A stretch of DNA of 64,000 nt, taken from positions 2,358,501 through 2,422,500 of the forward strand of contig OZ017802.1 of NCBI GenBank assembly GCA_963969395.1, read 5' to 3'. Both the position numbers and the translations under genes were made by a program. This document shows, in pieces, positions 24,368-35,300 of the stretch; positions within the stretch are counted from its first letter, which is position 1, and each line of letters opens with the position of its first letter. A model generated the notes under the pieces. It had not been told where the DNA came from. It searched no databases and saw only the letters and a list, made by a program, of their open reading frames with translations. This DNA comes from Pseudoscleropodium purum. Lineage: Eukaryota > Streptophyta > Bryopsida > Hypnales > Brachytheciaceae.

Positions 24368-27150
24368 ATGGATTCTGCACTGTCAACTCATGCCTTAGAG
24401 GTTCTGTCTAGCGATGCAGAGGAGACTATTTGTCTCTCAGATGATTTAGGGTTTGAGGAGAAGGAGTGGTCCGACTGTCAATACCTCTCCTCAGACTTCG
24501 AGGACAACTGTCCAGAAACTGAGGTAGAGGTTTAGTATGTTTCTGAAGAGGACGTTGAGGTCAAGCACGAAGAACGACCTTATGAGAATCAAGAGAAAGA
24601 GATGTCCCTCATTCAGAAACTGCGAGCTTCTGTACAGAACCCTAACCTTGGTCCAATCCGCAAGCAAGATCTTCAATGGGACCACTTTGTCAGAAGTGGG
24701 AGAGGGCGGCATCATACGAATGAGGTTGCTGTTATTCCATGGGATAGGCTCCCAGACTTTGTTGCAGGTGAACAAAGCCATCCAGACTTCCCTTGTATGT
24801 TTACTCGAGATAATAGAACGAAGAACCTGCCAAACACAGTTGCAAGACCTCGGGCAAACACTCCAGCAATTCTTATACGATATTAACATAACTTTTATAA
24901 TTCAGCATTCAATGTTCTCTTTTGAATTGCTAGTTATTTCATACTATCTAGGTTCTACTTGCTCAGATGATCATGTACTCGCCTTTCAGGTTCAGATGTC
25001 AGTTTGGACCGGAAGATCATTCCCAGATCTTGCCTGAGAACATGGAAGAAATGCTGCAATCTTGCCAAAGGAAGCGAAAACGAAAGAGTAACACTCTTCA
25101 ACGGAAAAGGAGAGGAAAGAAAGTTATTCCAGAGTATGATGCATTTCGAACTGAGAGAAAAACAGGTCAGCGGATACCAAGAATTGGAACTCGAAAGTCA
25201 GGAAAGTCTATCAAATGAGGTTGTCAGTGTCACTTTCTTGCAAAACAACCTTACTTAGATCTATCTCTTTGTCAGCTCATTTACAGAGAGGCAGAACACG
25301 TAAACAAGGCTGGGGACAGATGCCATGGAACCATGGTCGGTGGGTTTAGGCACGCGTTAGGTACAGGATGATACACCATTTACCATTGGAATTCAAACAC
25401 CTTGGCAACTGCAAATGATGATAAAGTACGGGCACAATAGTGCAATTTCCTTTGATGCCACATTTGGAACCACCGAGACACGGGTATGATACTAACTCTC
25501 ACGTTCTGCTATTTATTTCTTTCCACTATTCGATTACCATATTGTAACACATGTTTCCAATACTTTCATTTGTCTTCTCTAATGTTCTGCTAGTGTATCT
25601 TTTGCAGTACCCCCTGTATACCATAATGGTATTCGATGAGTGGAGAAATGGAATACCAGTTGCATTTTTTGTAATTTCTAGCTCTAAGGAGAAAGATTTA
25701 TTTACAGTATTACATGCACTTCGTGCGAAACTTTTGAAAGTTCATGGAACTTGGCAACCAGCAGCCATTATTGTTGACAACGCCCAAGCTGAACTCAATA
25801 CACTAAGGTATACATCTTTCCTTTCGGTTCTACTCTTTCTTGTTTTGTTCAGTCAACTTTCCTTTATCTGTTTTCGCGATGTCAAACTAAAACCTTCCTC
25901 TTCCATGAAATTATAGTGCTCTTTGGCCAAAAGCACAAATTATGTTGTGCTTCTGGCATGTCCGCAAGGCATGGGTCGAGAATGCAACAAATAAGATTTC
26001 TCGAATCAAAGACCGGATTGCTGTTCTGCATGACCTGGGGGAAATAATGTACGGGAAGAATGCTCCCATTGACGGAGATATGATGAAATGGGCGCTCTCT
26101 CGTATTGACCAGCTCAAAATTGATCGACCTACTGCAAAGACGTTCTTAAACTATGTAGACAAGGAGTGGAGACGCAAGATAGGGATGTGGTGTATTGCTT
26201 TTCGCAATGTCCCGCATGCAGGGCAGAACACAAACGCTGCTATCGAATCATATCATGCAAACCTCAAGAATATTTTGTTCTCAGGAAAACAGAGGCTTCA
26301 AGGTAGGAGAATGGACTGGCTCATCTACCACCTTGTTGGGGACGTTACAACACACTACTGGTATGCAAGGCTGTTGAAGGAGTGGGGCTTCATCCGCAAT
26401 ACTGCACAAGAGTTCGTAATCGTTTCTGCTCTCATGAAAGCAGATGAGATACCAGATTGCAATGTCAGCTTATACCCCGACGGAGACAATGTTGCCTTGG
26501 TTGGATCAGTGCATCACAAACCGAAAGTTTATACTGTTCATGGTCCTCATTCTTATTGGGCTCAATGCAATTGTGCCCTGGGATTGCAAGCCATGATTTG
26601 CAAACACCAGATCAAAGCCTTTCAGATGATACATCCAACTGTTTCCAAAGGACTTATCGTACGGATGGGTGGCACATCTTATGGTGTGCAAAAGAATATA
26701 CCATTGGCAGAAGCATTCAATGCTATTCGAGAAGAAAATCCAGCCATCACCAAAGAGGTTCTTCATACTCTTCCGAATGATGATTTCGTGTTTCCTACTT
26801 TAGGGAGCGCAGAACATCCGATCGACTTGTCACAGAACAGTACTAAGTCAAGTCAAAATCAAACACGTTCAAGGCCGGAGTTCGAACGGAAAAACCCGCT
26901 TGTAAGTGAACCCAAGGTAATCTTTGACGAACTCATAAGCCAGGCTGAAGAACATAAGGAACTTCGAGATCATTTGGTGGCAGATCTCAAGAGTATCCGT
27001 GGAAAGTATAAAGAAATGGTTGCTGTGGGACAACTCATGCACCGTGCAAGAGAATCTACAGCGAAGTTCCTTGCAGTTCCAGGAGACAACACTCTTAAAA
27101 GGCACAAGAGCTTTTTAGAACATGGTGGTTCTAAGTCCGATAAACGTTAG
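24368..27150 (+). pseudogene. MULE transposase (DDE, SWIM zinc finger), interrupted
   Basis: Proposed exons are 24,368-24,883, 24,990-25,483, 25,608-25,807 and 25,917-27,150. The last two introns have GT...AG ends and consistent phase. Exon 2 has a basic N-terminal DNA-binding-like part (SCQRKRKRKS, GCQCHF) as in FAR1/MULE proteins. The catalytic core is intact: first Asp in SFDATFGT (25,454), second Asp in IIVDNAQAE (25,776), the C-x2-H pair in MLCFWHVRKAW (25,948-25,959) and the Glu in NAAIESYHANLK (26,245). A SWIM finger C-x-C-x8-C-x-H follows (26,566-26,607), then a C-terminal helical tail. Damage: an in-frame TAG at 24,533, TGA at 25,216, no GT donor after 24,883, and a frame change with apparent loss of N-terminal sequence near 25,363-25,371. 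It would cut and rejoin the element ends in the nucleus. Family assignment is firm; the first two exon borders are uncertain. Confidence 0.85.
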
Positions 27151-27503
27151 TAACAGCTGTTCTGCGTGTAATGCCCGTCAGCTACAGTTTATATTTAAGC
27201 ACTTCTATAATCTATAGTTTTCATTTTGGAAGTGAGCGACAATTAACAAAGTGAATTGTTTCTTAGTAAGAGTTTTGCTAGTTTCTACGTTTATGTAAAC
27301 GAGTCCACCGGCATAGATTACAGGCTGTACAACTTTTTGAGAAATGCAGGGTTCTGTAAAGTTATGAATAATTTTTCCCACCTATATATCTGTTCAGGGT
27401 CGGGTTGATCTCTATACTTCTCATCAGAGTTCCCTCCACAAATGTATTCACTTACTACTTTGCATACTGCTAGTTCTGTTGGACTTTTTTTTCCTAGCAG
27501 AGA
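27151..27503. other. Transposase 3-prime flank
   Basis: No frame is supported. The stretch would hold the transposase 3-prime untranslated region and ends in a T-rich tract plus CTAGCAG, a plausible splice acceptor just before the next frame. Confidence 0.4.
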
Positions 27504-27980
27504 ATGGACACCGTAGGTATGGAAGACATAGAGAAAGAAGTAGTACATGTGCTATCCAACCTCAAATTCTATGGACCCAATTCTTGCAGTAGAGTTCCAG
27601 AAGAGAAATCTTCTGTCCAGAGAGGATATTATAGGTCTTTGCACTACTCCAAGAACACCTCTCTTACTCCATATTCAGACATGCAGATTTATAAATGTGT
27701 TCCGTCCAGTGTGAGTCCCTTGCGACGACGATTTATGAACTCGTCTTCAAAGACTTGTAAGAATATGCGAGATGGAAGACCGAGGAATGTGAGACATCAT
27801 CAGAATGCTTATGCTCAAGTTAAGAGTGGCAGTTCTTACACATTGTTCATTCCGAAGACCATCGAACAGACTAGCATCCAGCCTATATCTATGTTAGATA
27901 CTGTAGTTGGAGAATCAGTTCTTGATCTGAACAAAGAAGTACATTGGGAGAAAATTTCTGAGAATAATAATGATTTGTAG
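27504..27980 (+). CDS. Orphan 158-residue frame inside the MULE
   Basis: This uninterrupted plus-strand frame starts with ATG directly after a T-rich tract ending CTAGCAG (about 27,485-27,500), so it may be an exon rather than a complete gene. The product is mixed and moderately basic in the middle (SPLRRRFMN, RDGRPRNVRHH) with an acidic C-terminus; I recognise no domain, signal peptide or membrane segment. It lies 350 bp downstream of the transposase stop on the same strand, so it could be an alternative terminal exon of that gene or a separate accessory gene. The length is notable in a region of this base composition, but coding status is unproven. Confidence 0.4.
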   Translation: MDTVGMEDIEKEVVHVLSNLKFYGPNSCSRVPEEKSSVQRGYYRSLHYSKNTSLTPYSDMQIYKCVPSSVSPLRRRFMNSSSKTCKNMRDGRPRNVRHHQNAYAQVKSGSSYTLFIPKTIEQTSIQPISMLDTVVGESVLDLNKEVHWEKISENNNDL

Positions 27981-29149
27981 AGAATTTTGTAGTACGGTTG
28001 TACACCAAATGTTCTGTAATAAAGTGATTATCTTTTTGGCAGATTCGAGTGAAGGTTGTTCAGTCTTTCTTGGTGCTTCAGCATACTTAGATTTAGGGTT
28101 TATGTAGTAATAGAAGCCACTGTGGGATTCGTGAGTATAACTGAAACTTGAATTTCAGCTGAAATTCGCAAGGTTTGTAAGTGGACACTCTTACAAGGAT
28201 AGATAGAACAAGCTTCTGATAGATACGACATGCCTATACTGGTACATTCAGCGTATTCTATTACAGTGTAAGGGGAATTTTGCAGAAACCGGTGCAGGAT
28301 AAAAAGGTACAACTTACTTTGCTCACAATCCTCATACGTGCCAACGCCTTCGAAAGCCCGTCCTGACATTTGTTAAAATTGAGGCCATAGTTCATACTGA
28401 AGTTGTACAATCTTTGACAAAGTTGTTTTCATGTTCTGTCTTCTTCCGCCTTAATGTAATGTCGTAATCCTATGATTTACATATTCTAACTTACAATCTT
28501 CTAACAATTGCGATTTGATAACAAATTCTTATCGTGTTCTGTACTGGTGATACAATTACAGGAAAAGTTTTATTCTGACAAAATGTAGGATGTCCAGTAC
28601 TAAGACTGTCATTTCAATATGGGACGCTTAAATGGTACACGTTCATATGTAAATAATGTTATCTGTAGAAGTCAATTCCTTTTATGTTAAAGAAGACTAA
28701 GATAAATTCTCTAGGTTCTGCATTGGCGATATCTGTGTCGCAGGAGCCATCTGAGGTAGTTTCATTGATACCGATTTCGAATCGTTCTAGGCAGATCCAT
28801 AATACACGTACACGAAGTCTCATACCGTCATGCAAGTACATTAAGTACTTCTTTACCATTTTAAACTTCATCACTCTTCAAATAATGATAAGTTGTAAAC
28901 AATTCAAAATAACCGATCACCTATTCACTTAATTGTAGTAAACAGAAAGCTTAAACTTCCATACTATAGAGCAAAGGTTATTGGACTTCAAATAATAAAC
29001 ATAGAGGATAGAATAGAAATACTTTGTAATATCAATTGGGCATTACAATTTGAACAAAAAAATTTGAAGGTATTCAAAAATTAAGAATGAATATCATATA
29101 CGTCGACATTTTAATTACCAAGAATAAAAAAACCAGAACGAAAAAAAAT
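27981..29149. other. Central spacer of the MULE, left part
   Basis: Moderate base composition with several GTTCTG hexamers (near 28,012, 28,434, 28,535 and 28,714). Short frames exist on both strands but none has domain evidence. Confidence 0.4.
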
Positions 29150-30260
29150 TAAAAATAGTAAAGATTAGAAAATTAATTAGCCACCTTTGAGGGGGAAAAA
29201 ATAAAAAATATAAAAATATAAAAAATACACGTAATTACGGAAGGGTTATGAAAAAAAAATTAAAAATTAAAATAGATGTAAACATGTAAGGGTGATGAGA
29301 AAAAAATTATATAAAAAGAAGTAAACATGGAAGGGTGCTAAATAAATAAATACATAAGTAAATTGATGTAAACATAGAAGGGTTATGAAAAAAAAAATGA
29401 AAAAAAAAAGATCTAAACATAGAAGGGTTATGGAAAAAAAAATGAAAAAAAAAAAGATCTAAACATGTAAGGGTGATGAAATAAAAAATTTAGATGTAAA
29501 CATGGAAGAGTTATGAGAAAAAATAAAAATAAAATAAAAAATGGATGTGAACATGGAAGGGTGATGAAAAAATAAATGGGGAATTGGAGTACAGAACTAC
29601 GGGAGAGAAAATATAACTTTAAAAAAAAAATAAAAAAATGTACATATGGAAGGGTGATTAAAAGAACAAAAAAAAAAATTTTAAATGTATACATGGAAAC
29701 ATGGAAGAAAGACGAAAAAAAAAATGGGGGAATTGGAGTACAAAACTACGGGAGAGAAAATAAAACTTAAAAAAAAACAAAAAAAAAAAACGGGGAACTG
29801 TGGTGAGAGAGGAAAAAAAAAAATTTTTTTAAATGTACATATGGAAGGGTGATTAAAAGAACCAAAAAAAAATTTTTAAATGTATAGATGTAAACATGGA
29901 AGAAAGATGAGAAAAAAAATTAAAAAATGGAAATGGATGTAAACATGGAAAGACGATGAAAAAAAAAAAAGAGAATTGGAATACAGAACTACGGGAGAGA
30001 AAATAAAACTGAAAAAATAATGAAAAAAAAAAAACAGGGAACTGTGATGAGGGAGGAAAAATAAAAAAATAAAAAAAAATAGATGTACATATGTAAGGGT
30101 GATGAAAAGAACAAAGAAATAAAAATTTAAATGGAGTACCTAACTAAAGGATGGGATAAAAATTAAATTAAAAAAATTAGCAGGGAATGATGATGATAAA
30201 AATATAAAAAAAATTAATGTACAATTGGAATACCAAACTTCATGTGAGGGAAAAAGATAT
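29150..30260. repeat. A-rich degenerate minisatellite inside the MULE
   Basis: Variants of ACATGGAAGGGTGATGAAAAA recur many times separated by A-rich runs. A higher-order unit containing GAACTACGGGAGAGAAAATA appears at about 29,594, 29,743 and 29,986. The array is strongly strand-asymmetric (A/G-rich on the plus strand). Lysine-rich frames across it are by-products. Confidence 0.75.
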
Positions 30261-32341
30261 ATTGAAATTCATATATAGAAATAGAAATAGCGAAATACAT
30301 AAATAAAGAAATTACTAAATTTTCAGAACACATACCTACCTTATGGGTGACGGAAGTAATATTATTATCAAAAGAAATATATTGTTGGAAAAAAACATAA
30401 GGAAATACATTATATGTTAGTACAATACAATGAGGAGTATAATGAACAGTAAATATTACAAAAGAAAACTATATACAACAGAGATAAGGATGTCAACAAA
30501 ATAAAATACGTTGCAATACTTAAAAGTTTCTCACAAGAAAGAAGAAAATGAAAGGGATTCTTAGTTCAAAAATCTAATAATGAAGTTTAAACATATAAAG
30601 TGTAAGGGAGAAATAATTTTTAAGACTGTAGGCATCGATATTCAAATTCCACCCCAGATAGAATATATATTGAAAACAAATAACATGCAATGAAGGTTTT
30701 GAAAGCAAAAGTAAGGAAAAGACAATCATTCATAAGAACAACGTAATCTTATTAAATAGGTGAAATAATGTTAGAATTATAAATAAGGAACAAACAATCC
30801 ATCATTATCCTATTGAAAAATATAAATACTTTGAAAATAATTTCACTATGAACAATATAAACGTTAAAATCCACTTAAAGTGATTAATATGGTTCAAGTT
30901 TTTGGCATTAATAGTCGTTGTATAAATTTAATTTTCCGCATTAAGAAAATACTATGTTCACACACATTTGTGATATCATGGGCCTGCCCCTCAATCCTGT
31001 ACCATGCAGTCGACATACGTCGTAAAACAGATATTGTTCTCAAACTCAAAACAAACGAACTGTCTAGAATACACAACCTTTGAAGGACTTGCAAATCATG
31101 TTCAGCCAGAATTGAATTCATTTTCCCCAATCGAAACTGAAGTTCTAAAATGTTCTACAATGCACTTGTAACGTACTATCTAATTTCTAGAATACGTAGT
31201 CTTCAATTGCCATGTTCTGCTAATCATTAGTAACGTTCTGTTGATATACGCCAATTCATACAAAAATTGTACAGTGTTCTTCAAGGTAAATGAACTATAA
31301 CACGTTGAAATCGTAGAAGTTTACATGTACATTTTCTTCTCTGGGGATTAAGTGCTTAGCTGCTTCACTCAGAATATGAAAGGTTCTACAGGTTCTGCAA
31401 AGGCAGGACGTGAAAGGAACTTGACTCAAGACCGCCTTCATTTTCCTATGTTCTGTTGGATCGCGCACCTCTGTTTTTACATTAGAAAACAATGACAGTT
31501 TAATAAATGGTCAGCAATGTTCAATTTACACTTACTTCAGCACATAATCGGTACAATGCAAATACTAAAAGTACTAATTATATATAAGAATTGTGCATGA
31601 TAACCATGTGTAGGTGCTGCGAGATGCATCATCAACCTAGGGCACCTCATGTATATTCCAGTTCAATGAGATTATTGGATGCACATCCAGATAGCAGGTT
31701 GGAGAACAGCGTATTTACTGAAGGAAGAAGGAAGTCATTGGCTGGACTGTTGTTGTGTACTAATTCAGAGGGCAACATAAAGCCTACTTTAGACATGGCA
31801 CCGATCATACCCATTCTCGTGTACCTCGTATACTTGTACCGAAGGTGTAGACTTTGAAGAAGCAATCTTTGTTCCAAACACAAAAAATGTCTGATCGGCG
31901 GATTTTTAATACGAATGAGTCCCCTGCAGAATCAAGCTTTGTTAAAACTTTGTTAGGGACAGAAGGCGACTGTGTACTATGAATGCGAATTGGATATTAC
32001 ACGTGGAGATGGTAAATATTGCCTGCGTGTTATACAGAACCTTAACCCCTCTTACAAAAACTAAAGATCAGACTCCATAGAACGCAAAACATGCTCACAA
32101 TAATCCTAAATGCAAACATTGACCGATAAAAACATGCACAGAACATAAGTGTCCAGTACAGAAGAATGATTTGATTTTGAAACTATGTTTGCTATAACTG
32201 TAAAAACAGTACTCCGAACATATACAATGTGTGACAATCTTCGGAGGAGCAATGATTTTAATACTACAAAAAAACTCCACAGACCAGCTACTGGACTTTA
32301 CTTCTATGCACAAAGGTGTATCTTTTTAGCAGAACTGTACT
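30261..32341. other. Central spacer of the MULE, right part
   Basis: AT-rich to about 30,850, then mixed composition with GTTCTG/CAGAAC hexamers (for example near 31,213, 31,236, 31,394, 31,449, 32,035 and 32,138). Short frames lack supporting features. The 3-prime untranslated region of the Ulp1 gene should lie at the right edge. Confidence 0.4.
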
Positions 32342-35300
32342 TCAACCACGATTGCGAGAAGATCTTCGTAAAGAAGGGCCTCCTGGCAAGAGCCGGTTCA
32401 TCGAAGTCAAAGATTTGCCTGAATGTTTCTTTTTCCGAACTGAAGCTTCTTCATCTTCCTTGTGCTTTTTCGATGTCCGTCTACTCCTTAACCCCTCCAG
32501 AAGTTCTGTTTCTTCATTAGAGTAGTGCTCAAGAGATCTGTTGAGAGGGGTAACCAACCATGGCGATTGGCCTGACATAATTCCCCGCAAAACTTCGACC
32601 AAGGCGTGTAGAACAACCTTCTTGGTACCTACAGCATCCTCTGCAGTGAACATATCTTCCATCTGCGGAACGTGATTGCCAATACTTAGAAATGAATAAT
32701 GAGTTTCTTAAAAAAAACATTGGAAGAACCGTTCAATGAAAATGTTCGCAATAAACATATATCTACTCGGAAGTAGAACACCAGTTTGGAAAGCAAGCAG
32801 GAGAATGAAAGCTTTTGGACTGACAAATGAACTGATCGGAAGAAAGAATACTAACCTCTCCGAACCAAATCGTTTTATCATTGTGGTTCTCGCAAAATTC
32901 CATCATGCACTTTATGGTGTACCATCCGCACTCCCACCCAGACCATTGTTGGGGACAATTAACTTGAATCCAAGAATTGTGGTCCACTGTTCTACTCTAG
33001 CCATCGGAGCTAGTTGCATGACCTGCGTGGACAGCCCATACCTTGCCGAGGAGTCTTCTGAGGGTGGATGACTTGTGCACTGCCCTTTTTTCCGTCATGA
33101 GGGAGTCAAAGTGTAGGAATACCGTAGGAGTGAGCACTGCAAGGCTCCAATGTTTACTTCCAAAGATGGGCACAAGTAGAACAGCACTCTGGTTGAGACG
33201 GTTCAACTTAAGTTTAATGAAAGCAGCTATTCTGTCTTCGGTCTCGCCCTCTGCTTTTGCCCACTTCTTCAGTAAGAAAGCCATGTATGGCCAATAGATG
33301 TTGAAAGGAATTCGCTGTGAATACCACAACTGGAACCAGGACATAAGAGAAGTATAGAGCATGACTTCGGAGCTCTTCAATGGTGAAATATCTCTCTCCC
33401 AAAACAAGTCAACGCTATCCAATCCAAGTTTGAGGTCCATGCCTTCGTCAATTTGCCCCCCATGCAGCAGCAACACCTTCTCCATCAGGTCCTTCACACT
33501 ATTTCAGAGTCAGTTCCCCTCACTATTCAGGTTCTGCTTAAATAGTGAAACAGAAGTTAATATTGCAGGGAGAGAATCACATCGTCACGATGTTTGAATG
33601 TCACACCTGAAGGGTTGGATATCGACTTCTGCGCCTTTGCGTTGAGGCATATCTTCCCCGCTGTTCACTATTGTACAAGACGATGGTATCAAGCCATCGT
33701 CAGGCACCGTTGTGGGCGATTGTATGCAAACATGAAGTGAAGGTTCTGCATCCTCGGCTGCAACGTCGACATCCCCAGCTTCTACCTGGGATGAAGGTAT
33801 TGTGAAGGTCATTGCAACATCTGGTACGTTGGTGTAGTTAAGATCCAATGCCCGTATAGGGCTGACAGCCTTCGAATGTCGTGGGGGACCCAATGCCAGG
33901 GCGAGAGTCTTCGGGGTCCTAGAGAACCCAACTACACATTCATTTCTCAGGGTAGGCGCTCGGTCCTGCTCATGCATGTAAAGCAGCCTAGTTTCCGGAG
34001 TGCATTGAGTAAGAAGAAAATCCTGGGTAAGGTTCAGATCTTGCGATAGTAAGAGTTGACTAGGCAAGGGAACATCATCGAAATTAAACTCTTGGCGAGG
34101 AGTCTGTACTGTTGCCTGCTCTTCGAAACTAAGTCCTGACCTGTGCCCCTCGTGACTAGGTACTGTCGTTGTTGCTGGGAGTACATTACCTTCGTGGGCT
34201 CCTTCAGGGTCGATGTCATCCTCGGAATTGACGCCACCAACAATGTCCACGGCATTCGAGTCGTCCGGCGGTCCACTATCGATCTCCCCCCAAGAAGTTT
34301 TGCAGACAGCAATTCCGCATACCTCGGAAATGGGCAGTCCCAAACGCTTGAAAGTAAGTGCCTCTCGGAATGCCATGACCTGCTCCAACACAGTTCTCCC
34401 CATTCTCATGTGATCTTCAGCAAAGGTGGATGGTTTCTCTACAGAGTTGAAATGTGATACTAGGAATCCGAGATCAATGGTCTCCCTATGCGCCAGCACT
34501 GTTGAAAATACCTGTATGAATGCAAAGAATGAGATTAAGTTTGATGAAATAGAACATGAACAACAATATTGAAGTATTGAAGTAGAAATATATTACCTTG
34601 TCCACGTTTTCCTTCCCCTCGTCCTCGCATGCCGGCTGGTACCATAACCTTGCAGTGACATCGGCTTTGTGGAGTCTGTCCAAGTCCAAAATTGCCCGCT
34701 TTGCAACCTGGATTAGGAAACTTTCGATGTTCTGCACAACGTTGTCCTGCGATGCGGTTTCATCGTACCCTAGAAGAGCAACCATGTCCTTCTCACATCT
34801 CTCTAGACCATTTGCTTCGACTGGTAATGCGGGGAACCAAAGCCACCCACATCGGACTAAATCGTGCACACATCTGGTGAGATGCACCGAACTGTCCTCG
34901 CCCCCAGCAATATTCAAAATTCGTGACCTTGTAAGGCCCTTTATCGGGTGAGCAATGGGCATACCTCGGTCTTCCAACAACCTGAAGTAGAGTTTGAAAG
35001 GTAAAATGATGTCGGGGCACTCACGCTTTAAAGTTTGGGGACGAGCACTATCCTCAGAGTACAAAGCAGCTACGATCTCCAGCCATTCTTCTTCTGTATG
35101 TGACGATGGAGGTTGAGGTCCTGTAGGAGGAGGGGACATTCTGAGCAACCTATAAATTGGCGACCAGTTCCAAACTTCATCCTCTGCAATTAATGCTTGC
35201 TGAAGCTGAAATTCCTTCACAGAATTTGAAATGTACTCCTCCTGCCGTGCGACTAGGGCAGCCTCAGCGTCCCGAATGTTGTCATTGTACTGCTGCACTT

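Noticed and set aside
29428..29770. Lysine-rich or Phe/Leu-rich frames in the MULE centre
   Set aside because: They are translations of the A-rich minisatellite.
29150..30260. CRISPR-like or centromeric satellite array
   Set aside because: Repeats are degenerate with no unique spacers of constant length, lie inside a transposon, and the genome is eukaryotic.
32999..33060. Short intron between the Asp and Cys parts of the Ulp1 domain
   Set aside because: Any GT...AG choice here would be 36-55 bp, shorter than normal plant introns, and the frame is the same on both sides, so a nonsense change is preferred.
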